From assembly GCF_006538705.1 (NCBI RefSeq), contig NZ_BJLP01000047.1:1-33352 (forward strand): a DNA stretch of 33,352 nucleotides, given 5' to 3'. Of this stretch, positions 23,252 to 31,317 are shown in pieces. Origin of the DNA: Cellulomonas uda (lineage in GTDB: Bacteria; Actinomycetota; Actinomycetes; Actinomycetales; Cellulomonadaceae). The stretch's first letter is position 1. Each line of letters begins with the position of its first letter. The notes beneath the pieces were generated by a model. The model was given only the letters and a program-made list of their open reading frames with translations, searched no databases and was not told the DNA's origin. The position numbers and the translations under genes are program-made.

Positions 23252-23301
23252 GCACCGGCACGGCACCGGCACGGCACCGGCACGGCATCGGCACCGCACC
23301 G
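23252..23301. repeat. 11-bp tandem repeat between convergent genes
   Basis: GCACCGGCACG occurs at 23252-23262, 23263-23273 and 23274-23284, with a variant copy (two changes) at 23285-23295 and a 6-base remnant to 23301. It lies 7 bases after the yciI-like stop and just before the terC stop. Confidence 0.92.
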
Positions 23302-23315
23302 ACCCCGCGTGCCGC

Positions 23316-24308
23316 TCAGGGCGTGAGCGCCGCCCGGGCGTCGCGCGCGGACTTCACCAGGCTCACGGCCGCCGTCGTCCCGAGGATCACGACGATCGCG
23401 ACCAGCGACAGCCAGATCGGGATCTCCGGCGCCCACGCCACGGGCTCACCGCCGTTGATGACCGGCAGCTCGTTCTCGTGCAACGCCTCGAGCACGAGCT
23501 TCACGCCGATGAAGCCGAGCAGCACCGCGAGCCCGTAGTTCAGGTAGACCAGGCGCGCGAGCAGGTCACCGAGCAGGAAGTACAGCTGGCGCAGCCCCAT
23601 GAGCGCGAACAGGTTCGCCATCATGATGAGGTACGGCTCGCTCGTCAGCCCGAACAGCGCGGGGATGGAGTCGAACGCGAACAGCAGGTCCGTCGCGCCC
23701 AGCGCGACCAGGACGATCAGCATCGGCGTGATGAGGCGCCGCCCGTTCTCGACGACCGTCAGGTGCACGCCGTGGTACTGCGTGGTCGACGGGAACCAGC
23801 GCTGCACGAGGCGCAGCAGCAGGGGCGGGTGGAACTCGTCGGGGCCGTCGTCCGACCCCTCACGTGCGACCTTCCACGCCGTCCACACGAGGAACGCACC
23901 GAACAGGTAGAACACCCAGCTGAACGTGCTGACGATCGCCGACCCGAGCAGGATGAACACGGTCCGGAACACCAGCGCCAGCACGATCCCGACGAGCAGC
24001 GCCGTCTGCTGGTACTGCCGCGGCACGGCGAACCGACCCATGATGAGCATGAAGACGAACAGGTTGTCGACCGACAGCGAGTACTCGGTGAGCCAGCCCG
24101 CGTAGAACTCACCCGCGTACTGGCCCCCCGACGTGACGAGCACTCCGAGCCCGAACAGCACCGCGAGGCCGACGTACAGCCCGAGGTGCCGCAGGCACTC
24201 CGCGGTGCTCGGCACGTGCGGCCGGCGCCCCACGATCACCACGTCGACGACCAGCAGGGCGGTCACGATCCCGAGCGAGACCGCCCACACCAGCAGCGAG
24301 ACGTCCAC
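23316..24308 (-). CDS. TerC-family integral membrane protein (second copy)
   Basis: A 330-residue polytopic membrane protein of the TerC/Alx family, whose characterised members export manganese or metalate exported proteins. About eight to nine hydrophobic segments are visible. Both halves of the internal repeat carry the family acidic motif: SVDNLFVFMLIM (D81) and ATDLLFAFDSIP (D213). A hydrophilic stretch (REGSDDGPDEFH) divides them. GTG 24308 comes one base after the stop of the upstream terC copy, with CAGGAG as Shine-Dalgarno, so it is coupled to it and probably under the same riboswitch. Confidence 0.9.
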   Translation of the reverse strand: MDVSLLVWAVSLGIVTALLVVDVVIVGRRPHVPSTAECLRHLGLYVGLAVLFGLGVLVTSGGQYAGEFYAGWLTEYSLSVDNLFVFMLIMGRFAVPRQYQQTALLVGIVLALVFRTVFILLGSAIVSTFSWVFYLFGAFLVWTAWKVAREGSDDGPDEFHPPLLLRLVQRWFPSTTQYHGVHLTVVENGRRLITPMLIVLVALGATDLLFAFDSIPALFGLTSEPYLIMMANLFALMGLRQLYFLLGDLLARLVYLNYGLAVLLGFIGVKLVLEALHENELPVINGGEPVAWAPEIPIWLSLVAIVVILGTTAAVSLVKSARDARAALTP

Positions 24309-24309
24309 G

Positions 24310-25308
24310 TCACTCCTGTCCGGCAGCGACGCGTCGGTCGCTGCGTGTCTTGAGAAGGCTGGCGACCGTCGCGACCGCGAGGGTCCCCAGGATCACCGTG
24401 AGCGAGAGCCAGATGGGGATCTCCGGCGCCCACTCGATGTGCTCGCCCCCGTTGATGAACGGCAGCTCGTTGGTGTGCATCGCGTGCAGCAGGAGCTTCA
24501 CCCCGATGAAGCCGAGGATCACCGCGAGGCCCTGCGAGAGGTACACGAGACGCTCGAGCAGCCCGCCGATGAGGAAGTACAGCTGACGCAGCCCGAGCAG
24601 CGCGAACGCGTTCGCGGTGAACACGATGTACGGCTCCTCGGTCAGACCGTAGATCGCGGGGATCGAGTCGAGCGCGAACAGGATGTCCGTCGAGCCGATC
24701 GCGACCATGACGAGGAGCATCGGCGTGAGCAGCCGCTTGCCGTCGACCACTGTCGTGAGCCGGTCGCCGTCGTACTCCGTCGTCGTCGGGAAGACGCGAC
24801 GCACCGCCCGCACGAGGAACCCGTCGCCGACCTCCTTCTCGTCGGACCCGTCGTGGTCCTCCCGCGCGAGCTTGACGCCGGTGTACACGAGGAACGCACC
24901 GAACAGGTAGAAGACCCACGACCACCGCTCGATCGCCGCCGCGCCCACGAGGATGAACACGGTGCGCAGCACCAGCGCGATCGCCACACCGACCAGCAGC
25001 ACCTTCTGCTGGAACGCCCTGGGGACGGCGAACCTCGTCATGATGATCAGGAACACGAACAGGTTGTCGACCGACAAGCTCTTCTCGGTCACGTACCCCG
25101 CGAAGTACTCCGCGCCGTGGTCCCAGCCCCAGAACGCGCCGACCGCCACACCGAACAGCAGCGCGAGGACGATGTAGACCGACGACCACCAGGCCGACTC
25201 GCGGAACGTCGGCTCGTGCGGCGTGCGCACGTGCGCGAAGAAGTCGAAGACGAGCAGACCGACGACGCCGGCGGCCGTGAGCAGCCAGACGAGGCTCGAG
25301 ACATCCAT
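24310..25308 (-). CDS. TerC-family integral membrane protein (first copy)
   Basis: A 332-residue TerC/Alx-like membrane protein, a close paralogue of the downstream copy with motifs at the same positions: SVDNLFVFLIIM (D81) and STDILFALDSIPA. Both have NGGE followed by WAPEIPIWLSL near the C-terminus. About eight to nine membrane segments. The ATG 25308 has GGAGGT seven bases upstream. Its leader carries a yybP-ykoY-type riboswitch, so the likely ligand is manganese and the likely task manganese efflux or metal supply to exported proteins; the name TerC (tellurite) does not show tellurite resistance. Confidence 0.9.
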   Translation of the reverse strand: MDVSSLVWLLTAAGVVGLLVFDFFAHVRTPHEPTFRESAWWSSVYIVLALLFGVAVGAFWGWDHGAEYFAGYVTEKSLSVDNLFVFLIIMTRFAVPRAFQQKVLLVGVAIALVLRTVFILVGAAAIERWSWVFYLFGAFLVYTGVKLAREDHDGSDEKEVGDGFLVRAVRRVFPTTTEYDGDRLTTVVDGKRLLTPMLLVMVAIGSTDILFALDSIPAIYGLTEEPYIVFTANAFALLGLRQLYFLIGGLLERLVYLSQGLAVILGFIGVKLLLHAMHTNELPFINGGEHIEWAPEIPIWLSLTVILGTLAVATVASLLKTRSDRRVAAGQE

Positions 25309-25313
25309 GGACA

Positions 25314-25476
25314 GACCTCCGGTACGAGTTGTGCGTGAGTACCGAAGGTCTCCCCCGCCCGCGATGCGGGCCGACCGCACCGGGCTCCGTCGGTCGCCAC
25401 CACGGCGGATCGCCGGGCTGGACCGGCGGCGTCCGTGATGACGACGCGGCCGATTGTGGGGTACTCCCCTTCACCG
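25314..25476 (-). promoter_or_regulatory. yybP-ykoY (manganese) riboswitch in the terC leader
   Basis: On the minus strand the leader has the two hallmark elements of the class: GAAGGGGAGTA (25462-25472) at the 5' side and GAGACCTTC (25344-25352) at the 3' side. GAAGG (25468-25472) can pair with CCTTC (25344-25348) as P1. A 6-bp hairpin (GCCCGC/GCGGGC) precedes the 3' element. Downstream, 25339-25350 can instead pair with 25314-25325 over 12 bases (one G-U), and this second helix includes the Shine-Dalgarno GGAGG (25316-25320). That fits translational ON control by the ligand. Confidence 0.87.
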
Positions 25477-25482
25477 TCCGCC

Positions 25483-25488
25483 ATCGTA
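25483..25488 (-). promoter_or_regulatory. -10 element of the terC operon
   Basis: TACGAT on the minus strand lies about 10 bases before the predicted start of the riboswitch aptamer, where the transcript should begin. No clear -35 is seen. Confidence 0.45.
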
Positions 25489-25541
25489 GGTGACGGATGC
25501 CCCACGCGCCGCACGTGTCCACGGCCGCGCGCGTCGGGCCG

Positions 25542-25970
25542 CTACTGGACGCAGAACTCGTTGCCCTCGGGGTCCTGCATCGTCACCCAGAAGCTGCCGA
25601 GCTCCTCCTTCTCGTACAGCCGCCGCGCGCCGAGCCCCTCGAGCTCGCTCGCCCGGGCACGCACCGCGTCCGGACGCTCCTCGCGCGGGAGGTCCGGCCG
25701 GACCGTCACGTCGAGGTGCACGCGGTTCTTGCCCGACTTCTCCTCGGGGACCTTCTGGAACCACAGGCGCGGGCCGGCTCCGTCCGGGTCGACCACGGCG
25801 TACGCGGAGTCGCGCTGCTCGACCGGGACGCCCATCGCGTCGAGCGCCTCGTCCCACGTCGAGAACGGCGGCGGGGGCGCGTCCTCCACGTAGCCGAGCA
25901 CCTGCGCCCAGAACCGGCCCAGCGTGGGCGGGCTCGCGGCGTCGAACGTGACCTGGATCCGTGCTGCCAT
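25542..25970 (-). CDS. VOC-superfamily (glyoxalase/bleomycin-resistance fold) protein
   Basis: A 142-residue protein with two beta-alpha-beta-beta-beta units typical of the VOC fold: IQVTFDAASPPTLGRFWAQVLGY, then LWFQKVPEEKSGKNRVHLDVTV, and a final DPEGNEFCVQ. The H in NRVHLDV and E in GNEFC fit the usual metal or substrate positions. Actinobacterial proteins of this shape are mostly uncharacterised. I chose ATG 25970, with AGGAG five bases upstream; GTG 25976 would place it directly before the start. It lies upstream of the terC riboswitch. Confidence 0.84.
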   Translation of the reverse strand: MAARIQVTFDAASPPTLGRFWAQVLGYVEDAPPPPFSTWDEALDAMGVPVEQRDSAYAVVDPDGAGPRLWFQKVPEEKSGKNRVHLDVTVRPDLPREERPDAVRARASELEGLGARRLYEKEELGSFWVTMQDPEGNEFCVQ

Positions 25971-26029
25971 GCTCACTCCTCGTCGTCCTGCGGGTGGGCG
26001 GGTGGCGCGTGGGTGGACGCGTCGTGCCG

Positions 26030-28135
26030 TCAGGCGGTCGCGGCCTGCATCTGCCGCAGTTCCTTCTTCAGGCCCGAGATCTCGTCACGCAGCCGCGCGG
26101 CGAGCTCGAACTGCAGCTCACCGGCCGCCGCGTGCATCTGGTCCGTGAGCTCCTGGATCAGCGTCGCGAGCTCACCCGCGGCAGCGCCGGTGAGCCGGGT
26201 CCGCTCGTCGGACGGCGCCGCCTTCGAGCCGAACCCGGGGACCGGCGCCTTGCCGCGGCTCGTCTGACGGCCGCCACCGCCCAGCAGCTCGGCGGTGTCC
26301 GCGTCCTCACGCGCGAGCATGTCGGTGATGTCGCCGATCTTCTTGCGCAACGGCTGCGGGTCGATCCCGTGCTCGAGGTTGTAGGCGACCTGCTTCTCGC
26401 GGCGCCGGCTGGTCTCCTCGATCGCGAGCTGCATCGCCGGCGTGACCTTGTCCGCGTACATGTGGACCTGGCCGGACACGTTGCGCGCCGCGCGGCCGAT
26501 GGTCTGGATGAGCGACTTGCCCGAGCGCAGGAAGCCCTCCTTGTCCGCGTCGAGGATCGCGACGAGCGACACCTCCGGCAGGTCCAGGCCCTCGCGCAGC
26601 AGGTTGATCCCGACCAGCACGTCGTACTCGCCGAGCCGGAGCTCGCGCAGCAGCTCGACGCGGCGCAGCGTGTCGACCTCGGAGTGCAGGTACCGCACCC
26701 GCACGCCCTTCTCGAGAAGGTAGTCCGTGAGGTCCTCGGCCATCTTCTTGGTCAGCGTCGTGACGAGCACGCGCTCGTCGCGGTCCACCCGGTCGCGGAT
26801 CTCGCCGAGCAGGTCGTCGATCTGACCCTTCGTCGGCTTGACGACGACCTCCGGGTCGACGAGGCCCGTCGGGCGGATGATCTGCTCGACGACACCGTCG
26901 GACATCGACAGCTCGTAGTCGCCCGGCGTGGCGGAGAGGTAGACCGTCTGCCCGATGCGCTCGACGAACTCCTCCCACCGCAGGGGGCGGTTGTCGACGG
27001 CGCTCGGCAGGCGGAAGCCGTGCTCGACGAGCGAACGCTTGCGTGACATGTCGCCCTCGAACATCGCGCCGATCTGCGGCACGGTCACGTGCGACTCGTC
27101 GATGACCAGCAGGAAGTCCTCGGGGAAGAAGTCCAGCAGCGTGTTGGGCGCCGACCCGGCCGCGCGTCCGTCGATGTGCCGCGAGTAGTTCTCGATGCCG
27201 GAGCACGAGCCCACCTGCCGCATCAGCTCGATGTCGTACGTCGTGCGCATCCGCAGGCGCTGCGCCTCGAGCAGCTTGTTCTGCCGCTCGAGCTCCGCGA
27301 GCCGCTCCTCGAGCTCGGCCTCGATGCCGTGGATCGCGCGTTCCATGCGCTCCGGCCCCGCCACGTAGTGCGTCGCCGGGAAGATCATCATCTCGTCCTC
27401 GGCGCGGACCACCTCACCGGTGAGCGGGTGCAGCGTCGCGATCGCCTCGATCTCGTCCCCGAAGAACTCGATCCGGACGGCCAGCTCCTCGTACATCGGG
27501 ATGATCTCGACCGTGTCGCCACGCACCCGGAACGTGCCGCGCGTGAACGCCATGTCGTTGCGCGAGTACTGCATCTGCACGAACCGGCGCAGCAGCTGGT
27601 CGCGGTCCACCTGGTCGCCGACGCGCAGCGTGACCATGCGGTCCACGTACTCCTGCGGGGTACCCAGACCGTAGATGCAGGAGACCGACGCGACGACGAC
27701 CACGTCACGGCGTGTGAGCAGCGAGGACGTCGCCGAGTGCCGCAGACGCTCGACCTCGTCGTTGATCGACGAGTCCTTCTCGATGTAGGTGTCCGTCTGC
27801 GCGATGTACGCCTCGGGCTGGTAGTAGTCGTAGTACGAGACGAAGTACTCGACCGCGTTGTTGGGCAACAGCTCGCGGAACTCGGTCGCGAGCTGCGCGG
27901 CCAGCGTCTTGTTCGGCGCCATGACGAGCGTCGGACGCTGCACCTGCTCGATCAGCCAGGCGGTCGTCGCAGACTTGCCGGTACCCGTCGCGCCCAGCAG
28001 CACGACGTCCTTCTCGCCGGCCTGCAGCCGACGCGTGAGCTGGGCGATCGCCTGAGGCTGGTCGCCGGACGGCGTGTAGTCCGACACGACCTCGAAGGGC
28101 GCGACGGTCCGCTGGAGCTCCGTGACTGGACGCAT
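26030..28135 (-). CDS. uvrB: Excinuclease ABC subunit B
   Basis: Helicase-like damage-verification subunit of nucleotide excision repair; receives DNA from UvrA and recruits UvrC. The 701-residue protein has Walker [12 protein letters not shown] (residues 48-58), the beta-hairpin region [19 protein letters not shown], the helicase motif [11 protein letters not shown], motif VI around [12 protein letters not shown], and a C-terminal UVR domain ([20 protein letters not shown]) that binds UvrC. ATG 28135 has no Shine-Dalgarno but TACCGT six bases upstream. No LexA box is seen there. Confidence 0.96.
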   Translation of the reverse strand: MRPVTELQRTVAPFEVVSDYTPSGDQPQAIAQLTRRLQAGEKDVVLLGATGTGKSATTAWLIEQVQRPTLVMAPNKTLAAQLATEFRELLPNNAVEYFVSYYDYYQPEAYIAQTDTYIEKDSSINDEVERLRHSATSSLLTRRDVVVVASVSCIYGLGTPQEYVDRMVTLRVGDQVDRDQLLRRFVQMQYSRNDMAFTRGTFRVRGDTVEIIPMYEELAVRIEFFGDEIEAIATLHPLTGEVVRAEDEMMIFPATHYVAGPERMERAIHGIEAELEERLAELERQNKLLEAQRLRMRTTYDIELMRQVGSCSGIENYSRHIDGRAAGSAPNTLLDFFPEDFLLVIDESHVTVPQIGAMFEGDMSRKRSLVEHGFRLPSAVDNRPLRWEEFVERIGQTVYLSATPGDYELSMSDGVVEQIIRPTGLVDPEVVVKPTKGQIDDLLGEIRDRVDRDERVLVTTLTKKMAEDLTDYLLEKGVRVRYLHSEVDTLRRVELLRELRLGEYDVLVGINLLREGLDLPEVSLVAILDADKEGFLRSGKSLIQTIGRAARNVSGQVHMYADKVTPAMQLAIEETSRRREKQVAYNLEHGIDPQPLRKKIGDITDMLAREDADTAELLGGGGRQTSRGKAPVPGFGSKAAPSDERTRLTGAAAGELATLIQELTDQMHAAAGELQFELAARLRDEISGLKKELRQMQAATA

Positions 28136-28141
28136 GGCACC

Positions 28142-28147
28142 ACGGTA
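28142..28147 (-). promoter_or_regulatory. -10 element of uvrB, leaderless arrangement
   Basis: TACCGT on the minus strand is six bases before ATG 28135. Immediately upstream, 28149-28162 is a 5-4-5 palindrome (GTCGG/CCGAC) that could be an operator. Confidence 0.45.
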
Positions 28148-28171
28148 CGTCGGACCACCGACACACCCGTC

Positions 28172-28190
28172 GCCGGCGTCAATCGCCGGC
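28172..28190 (-). terminator. Hairpin after the hypothetical gene
   Basis: GCCGGCG (28172-28178) and CGCCGGC (28184-28190) form a perfect 7-bp stem with a 5-base loop, 8 bases past the stop of the upstream gene on the minus strand and before the uvrB promoter. Confidence 0.5.
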
Positions 28191-28198
28191 CACGGGGC

Positions 28199-28615
28199 TC
28201 AGTCCTTGCCGTCGACCAGGGTGACGATCGCGTTCGGGTCCTCGCGCACCACCGCGGCGACGTACCAGTCCATGAAGATCTCGTACGCGCTGAAGCCGAG
28301 GAGCTTGCGCTTCGCCATCGGGATGAGCGCGTTGACGCCGCCGTCCTTGGTGCGGAAGAACGTGATCGCGGTCCGGGCCGTGGTGCGGCCCACCGCACGG
28401 TCGGTGCGCACCTCGAAGCGGATCAGCTCCGCACCCTCGATGTGGTCACGCAGCGACACCGTCGTCGAGTGCGGGGTGCGTGCCTCGACGCGGAACCGGC
28501 CCACGTCCGAGTCGCCGGACATCGCCGCCTTCTCCGCGAGCTCGAGCATGCGACCCTCGGACAGCGCCGACGACGCGACCGACACCGACGCGCGCGTCTG
28601 GACGGGCTTGACCAT
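28199..28615 (-). CDS. Protein of unknown function, 138 residues
   Basis: I do not recognise this family. The product has no signal peptide, membrane segment, or cysteine cluster. It reads as a soluble mixed alpha/beta protein: an N-terminal part (VQTRASVSVASSALSEG, MLELAEKAA), strands FRVEARTP, TVSLRDHIEG, LIRFEVRTD, TAITFFRTK, and an amphipathic C-terminal helix (AYEIFMDWYVAAVV). A strong Shine-Dalgarno (AAGGAGGT, 8 bases before ATG 28615) and actinobacterial codon use indicate a real gene. The ORF is open about 126 bases upstream, but that part includes promoter-like sequence. It lies between coaE and uvrB and has its own apparent terminator. Confidence 0.8.
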   Translation of the reverse strand: MVKPVQTRASVSVASSALSEGRMLELAEKAAMSGDSDVGRFRVEARTPHSTTVSLRDHIEGAELIRFEVRTDRAVGRTTARTAITFFRTKDGGVNALIPMAKRKLLGFSAYEIFMDWYVAAVVREDPNAIVTLVDGKD

Positions 28616-28669
28616 CCGCTCGTACCTCCTTGTTGCGGCGACCTCTTCGGCACCGGATGTGTCGTCTAT

Positions 28670-28683
28670 CGGTCGTCCGACCG
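28670..28683. promoter_or_regulatory. Palindrome upstream of the hypothetical gene
   Basis: CGGTCGTCCGACCG is a 6-2-6 palindrome 55 bases before ATG 28615. A possible -10 (TAGACG, minus strand) lies just downstream of it. It could be an operator; no known consensus is matched. The rest of the 225-base interval to coaE holds only the coaE terminator. Confidence 0.3.
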
Positions 28684-28818
28684 TCGAAGTTGAGCCCCCA
28701 CCAGGCACAAGGCACTTTCGTCCCCGGTCTGGCGGGACCATAGCGGCTCGCGCGGACGGGCGGAACGGCCGTTCCCAGATCGTGACCGAGAGTGCCTCGG
28801 ACGCCGCATCCGCTCACA

Positions 28819-28835
28819 CCGCCGTGTGACGGCGG
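28819..28835 (-). terminator. Terminator of coaE
   Basis: CCGCCGT (28819-28825) and ACGGCGG (28829-28835) form a 7-bp stem with a 3-base loop, starting 5 bases after the coaE stop. Confidence 0.6.
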
Positions 28836-28840
28836 GCGGC

Positions 28841-29485
28841 TCAGCCGTGCCGCGCGTCGGTCTCCTCGGCGGCCCGCTCCTGCGTCCGCTCCGTGCACAG
28901 CCGGTCCCACAGCTCGTCCACCTGCGCGCGCAGGTCCGCGTCGGTCCCCGACCCGTCCAGGACCACGTCCGCCACCGCCACGCGCTCGTCGTCGCCGGCC
29001 TGCGCCGCGACCCGCGCCTCGGCGTCCTCGCGTGACATGCCGCGCAGCCGCACGAGGCGCTCGACGCGCAGCACCGCCGGCGCGTGGACGACGACGACGA
29101 GGTGGAACGAGCCGGCCTGACCTGTCTCGACGAGCAGCGGGATGTCGTGGACGACGACCGCGCCCGGGTCGGCCGTCGCGGCGGCGGCCTCACGCTCGGC
29201 CGACAGGCGCCGCACCGCGGGGTGCACGATCGCCTCGAGGGTCCGCCGACGCTCGTCGTCGCCGAACACCACTGACGCGAGCGCGGCGCGGTCGAGCGAG
29301 CCGTCGGGTGCGAGCACCTCCGCACCGAACGCCTCGACCACCGCGTCGAGCCCGGCCGTCCCCGGCGCCACCGCCTCGCGCGCGAGCGCGTCGGCGTCCA
29401 CGACGACGGCGCCTCGCTCGGCCAGGCGGCGCGCCGCCACGGACTTGCCGGCCGCGATCCCACCCGTCAACCCGATGCGCTGCAT
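28841..29485 (-). CDS. coaE: Dephospho-CoA kinase
   Basis: Catalyses the last step of coenzyme A synthesis, phosphorylating dephospho-CoA at the 3' hydroxyl. The 214-residue protein has the P-loop GGIAAGKS (residues 8-15), VVVDADALAREAV (dephospho-CoA-binding DxD), HPAVRRL, DIPLLVE and a C-terminal ADVVLDGSG segment, all family landmarks. I chose ATG 29485, giving MQRIGLTGG; ATG 29494 would add three residues. GGATGGGG lies just upstream. It follows rpsA beyond a strong terminator, in the conserved rpsA-coaE-uvrB order. Confidence 0.94.
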   Translation of the reverse strand: MQRIGLTGGIAAGKSVAARRLAERGAVVVDADALAREAVAPGTAGLDAVVEAFGAEVLAPDGSLDRAALASVVFGDDERRRTLEAIVHPAVRRLSAEREAAAATADPGAVVVHDIPLLVETGQAGSFHLVVVVHAPAVLRVERLVRLRGMSREDAEARVAAQAGDDERVAVADVVLDGSGTDADLRAQVDELWDRLCTERTQERAAEETDARHG

Positions 29486-29551
29486 GGGCCCCATCCTGCC
29501 CGCACGGGCCGTCCCGCGCCCGCGGCAGGTCGAGGCCGGCCCGGCACACGC

Positions 29552-29587
29552 CGACGGGCCGGCCACCCGTAGGTGACCGGCCCGTCG
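29552..29587 (-). terminator. Terminator of rpsA
   Basis: CGACGGGCCGG (29552-29562) pairs with 29577-29587 over 11 bp; one mismatch then four further pairs (29564-29567 with 29572-29575) close a CGTA tetraloop. It starts about 42 bases past the rpsA stop on the minus strand. A very stable structure without a T-run. Confidence 0.78.
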
Positions 29588-29629
29588 TGGAGCGTGCCGC
29601 GGGATGAGGCCCGCGGTGCGTTCAGCTGC

Positions 29630-31099
29630 TCAGTTGCCGGTGAGCTTCTCGCGCAGAGCGGCGAGCGCCTCGTCGGACGCGAGCGTCCCCGTGGCCTCGT
29701 CGGTCGACGACGAGTAGGTCGACGGCGCAGGAGCGCTGCTGCCCTCGGGCGTCTGCGCCTCGGCGTCGGCCTTCTGCGCGTCCGCGACCTGCTTGCGGTG
29801 CGCCTCCCAGCGCTCGTGCGCGGCCGCGTACTGGGCCTCCCACGCCTCGCGCTGCGTCTCGAAGCCCTCGAGCCACTCGTTCGTCGTCGGGTCGAAGCCC
29901 TCCGGGTACTTGTAGTTGCCCTGCTCGTCGTACTCGGCCGCCATGCCGTACAGCGCGGGGTCGAAGTCCTCCGACTCGGGGTCGAAGCCCTCGTTCGCCT
30001 GCTTCAGCGACAGCGAGATGCGGCGACGCTCGAGGTCGATGTCGATGACCTTGACGAACACGTCGTCGCCGACCTGCACGACCTGCTCCGGGATCTCGAC
30101 GTGGCGCACGGCCAGCTCCGAGATGTGCACGAGGCCCTCGATGCCGTCCTCGACGCGCACGAACGCGCCGAACGGGACGAGCTTGGTGACCTTGCCGGGG
30201 ACGACCTGGCCGATGGCGTGCGTCCGGGCGAAGGCCTGCCACGGGTCCTCCTGCGTCGCCTTCAGCGACAGGGAGACACGCTCGCGGTCGAAGTCGACGT
30301 CGAGGACCTCGACCGTGACCTCCTGGCCGACCTCGACGACCTCGGACGGGTGGTCGATGTGCTTCCAGGACAGCTCGGAGACGTGCACGAGGCCGTCCAC
30401 GCCACCCAGGTCGACGAACGCGCCGAAGTTGACGATCGAGGAGACGACACCGGGGCGCACCTGGCCCTTCTGCAGCGTCTGCAGGAAGGTGGAGCGGACC
30501 TCGGACTGCGTCTGCTCGAGCCACGCGCGGCGCGACAGGACCACGTTGTTGCGGTTCTTGTCGAGCTCGATGATCTTGGCCTCGATCTCCTTGCCCACGT
30601 AGGGGCCGAGGTCGCGGACACGACGCATCTCGACGAGCGACGCGGGAAGGAAGCCGCGCAGACCGATGTCGAGGATGAGGCCGCCCTTGACGACCTCGAT
30701 GACGGTGCCGGTGACGACGCCGTCCTCCTCCTTGATCTTCTCGATCGTGCCCCACGCGCGCTCGTACTGCGCCCGCTTCTTGGACAGGATCAGCCGGCCT
30801 TCCTTGTCCTCCTTCTGGAGGACCAGGGCCTCGACCTCGTCGCCGACCTTGACGACCTCGCCGGGGTCCACGTCGTGCTTGATGGACAGCTCACGGGAGG
30901 GGATGACGCCCTCGGTCTTGTAACCGATGTCCAGCAGGACCTCGTCACGGTCGACCTTGACGACGACGCCCTCGACGATGTCGCCGTCGTTGAAGTACTT
31001 GATGGTGGCGTCGATCGCGGCGAGGAGGTCCTCGGCCGTGCCGATGTCGTTGATCGCGACCTGCGGCGTGCCGGACTTCGCGGGGGTGGAGATGCTCAT
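29630..31099 (-). CDS. rpsA: 30S ribosomal protein S1
   Basis: RNA-binding ribosomal protein that helps initiation. The 489-residue actinobacterial form has four S1 (OB-fold) domains: about 36-105 (GDIVEGVVVKVDRDEVLLDIG), 120-190 (GTVIEVVKGGLILDIGLRGF), 205-275 (GVVSSIVNFGAFVDLGGVDG) and 290-360 (GKVTKLVPFGAFVRVEDGIEG). An acidic, low-complexity tail of about 110 residues follows (QKADAEAQTPEGSSAPAPST, then a terminal LREKL). ATG 31099 has only a distant GGAG (11 bases). It has its own promoter and about 165-base leader. Confidence 0.95.
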   Translation of the reverse strand: MSISTPAKSGTPQVAINDIGTAEDLLAAIDATIKYFNDGDIVEGVVVKVDRDEVLLDIGYKTEGVIPSRELSIKHDVDPGEVVKVGDEVEALVLQKEDKEGRLILSKKRAQYERAWGTIEKIKEEDGVVTGTVIEVVKGGLILDIGLRGFLPASLVEMRRVRDLGPYVGKEIEAKIIELDKNRNNVVLSRRAWLEQTQSEVRSTFLQTLQKGQVRPGVVSSIVNFGAFVDLGGVDGLVHVSELSWKHIDHPSEVVEVGQEVTVEVLDVDFDRERVSLSLKATQEDPWQAFARTHAIGQVVPGKVTKLVPFGAFVRVEDGIEGLVHISELAVRHVEIPEQVVQVGDDVFVKVIDIDLERRRISLSLKQANEGFDPESEDFDPALYGMAAEYDEQGNYKYPEGFDPTTNEWLEGFETQREAWEAQYAAAHERWEAHRKQVADAQKADAEAQTPEGSSAPAPSTYSSSTDEATGTLASDEALAALREKLTGN

Positions 31100-31211
31100 G
31101 TAGTGGTGGGCTCCGATGCGGACAGGAAGTAGTTCGGACGTGGACGGCGGGCACGGCTCGACGACGGGATCACGTGGATGTGTTCTCGAGGCCCCCGACG
31201 GCCCGTCGCGG

Positions 31212-31228
31212 CTCCCGACGAACGGGAG
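31212..31228 (-). other. Hairpin in the rpsA leader
   Basis: CTCCCG (31212-31217) pairs with CGGGAG (31223-31228) across a 5-base loop, in the 5' untranslated leader of rpsA. A second small stem (CGACGG...CGTCG) lies nearby in the leader. Role unknown; autoregulation of S1 is a possible use. Confidence 0.4.
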
Positions 31229-31271
31229 ATCACGCGGGCTCGCGAGAAGAAGGCGCGCGGCACCGCCGTCC

Positions 31272-31301
31272 ACCCTATCGGTGGATGGCGGGACCGGTCA
31301 A
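31272..31301 (-). promoter_or_regulatory. rpsA promoter (-35 TTGACC, -10 TAGGGT)
   Basis: On the minus strand TTGACC (31296-31301) and TAGGGT (31272-31277) are separated by 18 bases, the clearest vegetative-type promoter in the window. It begins 17 bases past the pfkA stop. The transcript would start near 31265. Confidence 0.75.
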
Positions 31302-31317
31302 AGCGTCCCCGGGGAGG

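Noticed and set aside
23252..23301. CRISPR-like array
   Set aside because: Units of 11 bp are adjacent with no spacers; it is a simple tandem repeat.
23316..25308. Tellurite-resistance locus
   Set aside because: No other ter genes (terD, terA, terZ) nearby; the riboswitch points to manganese instead.
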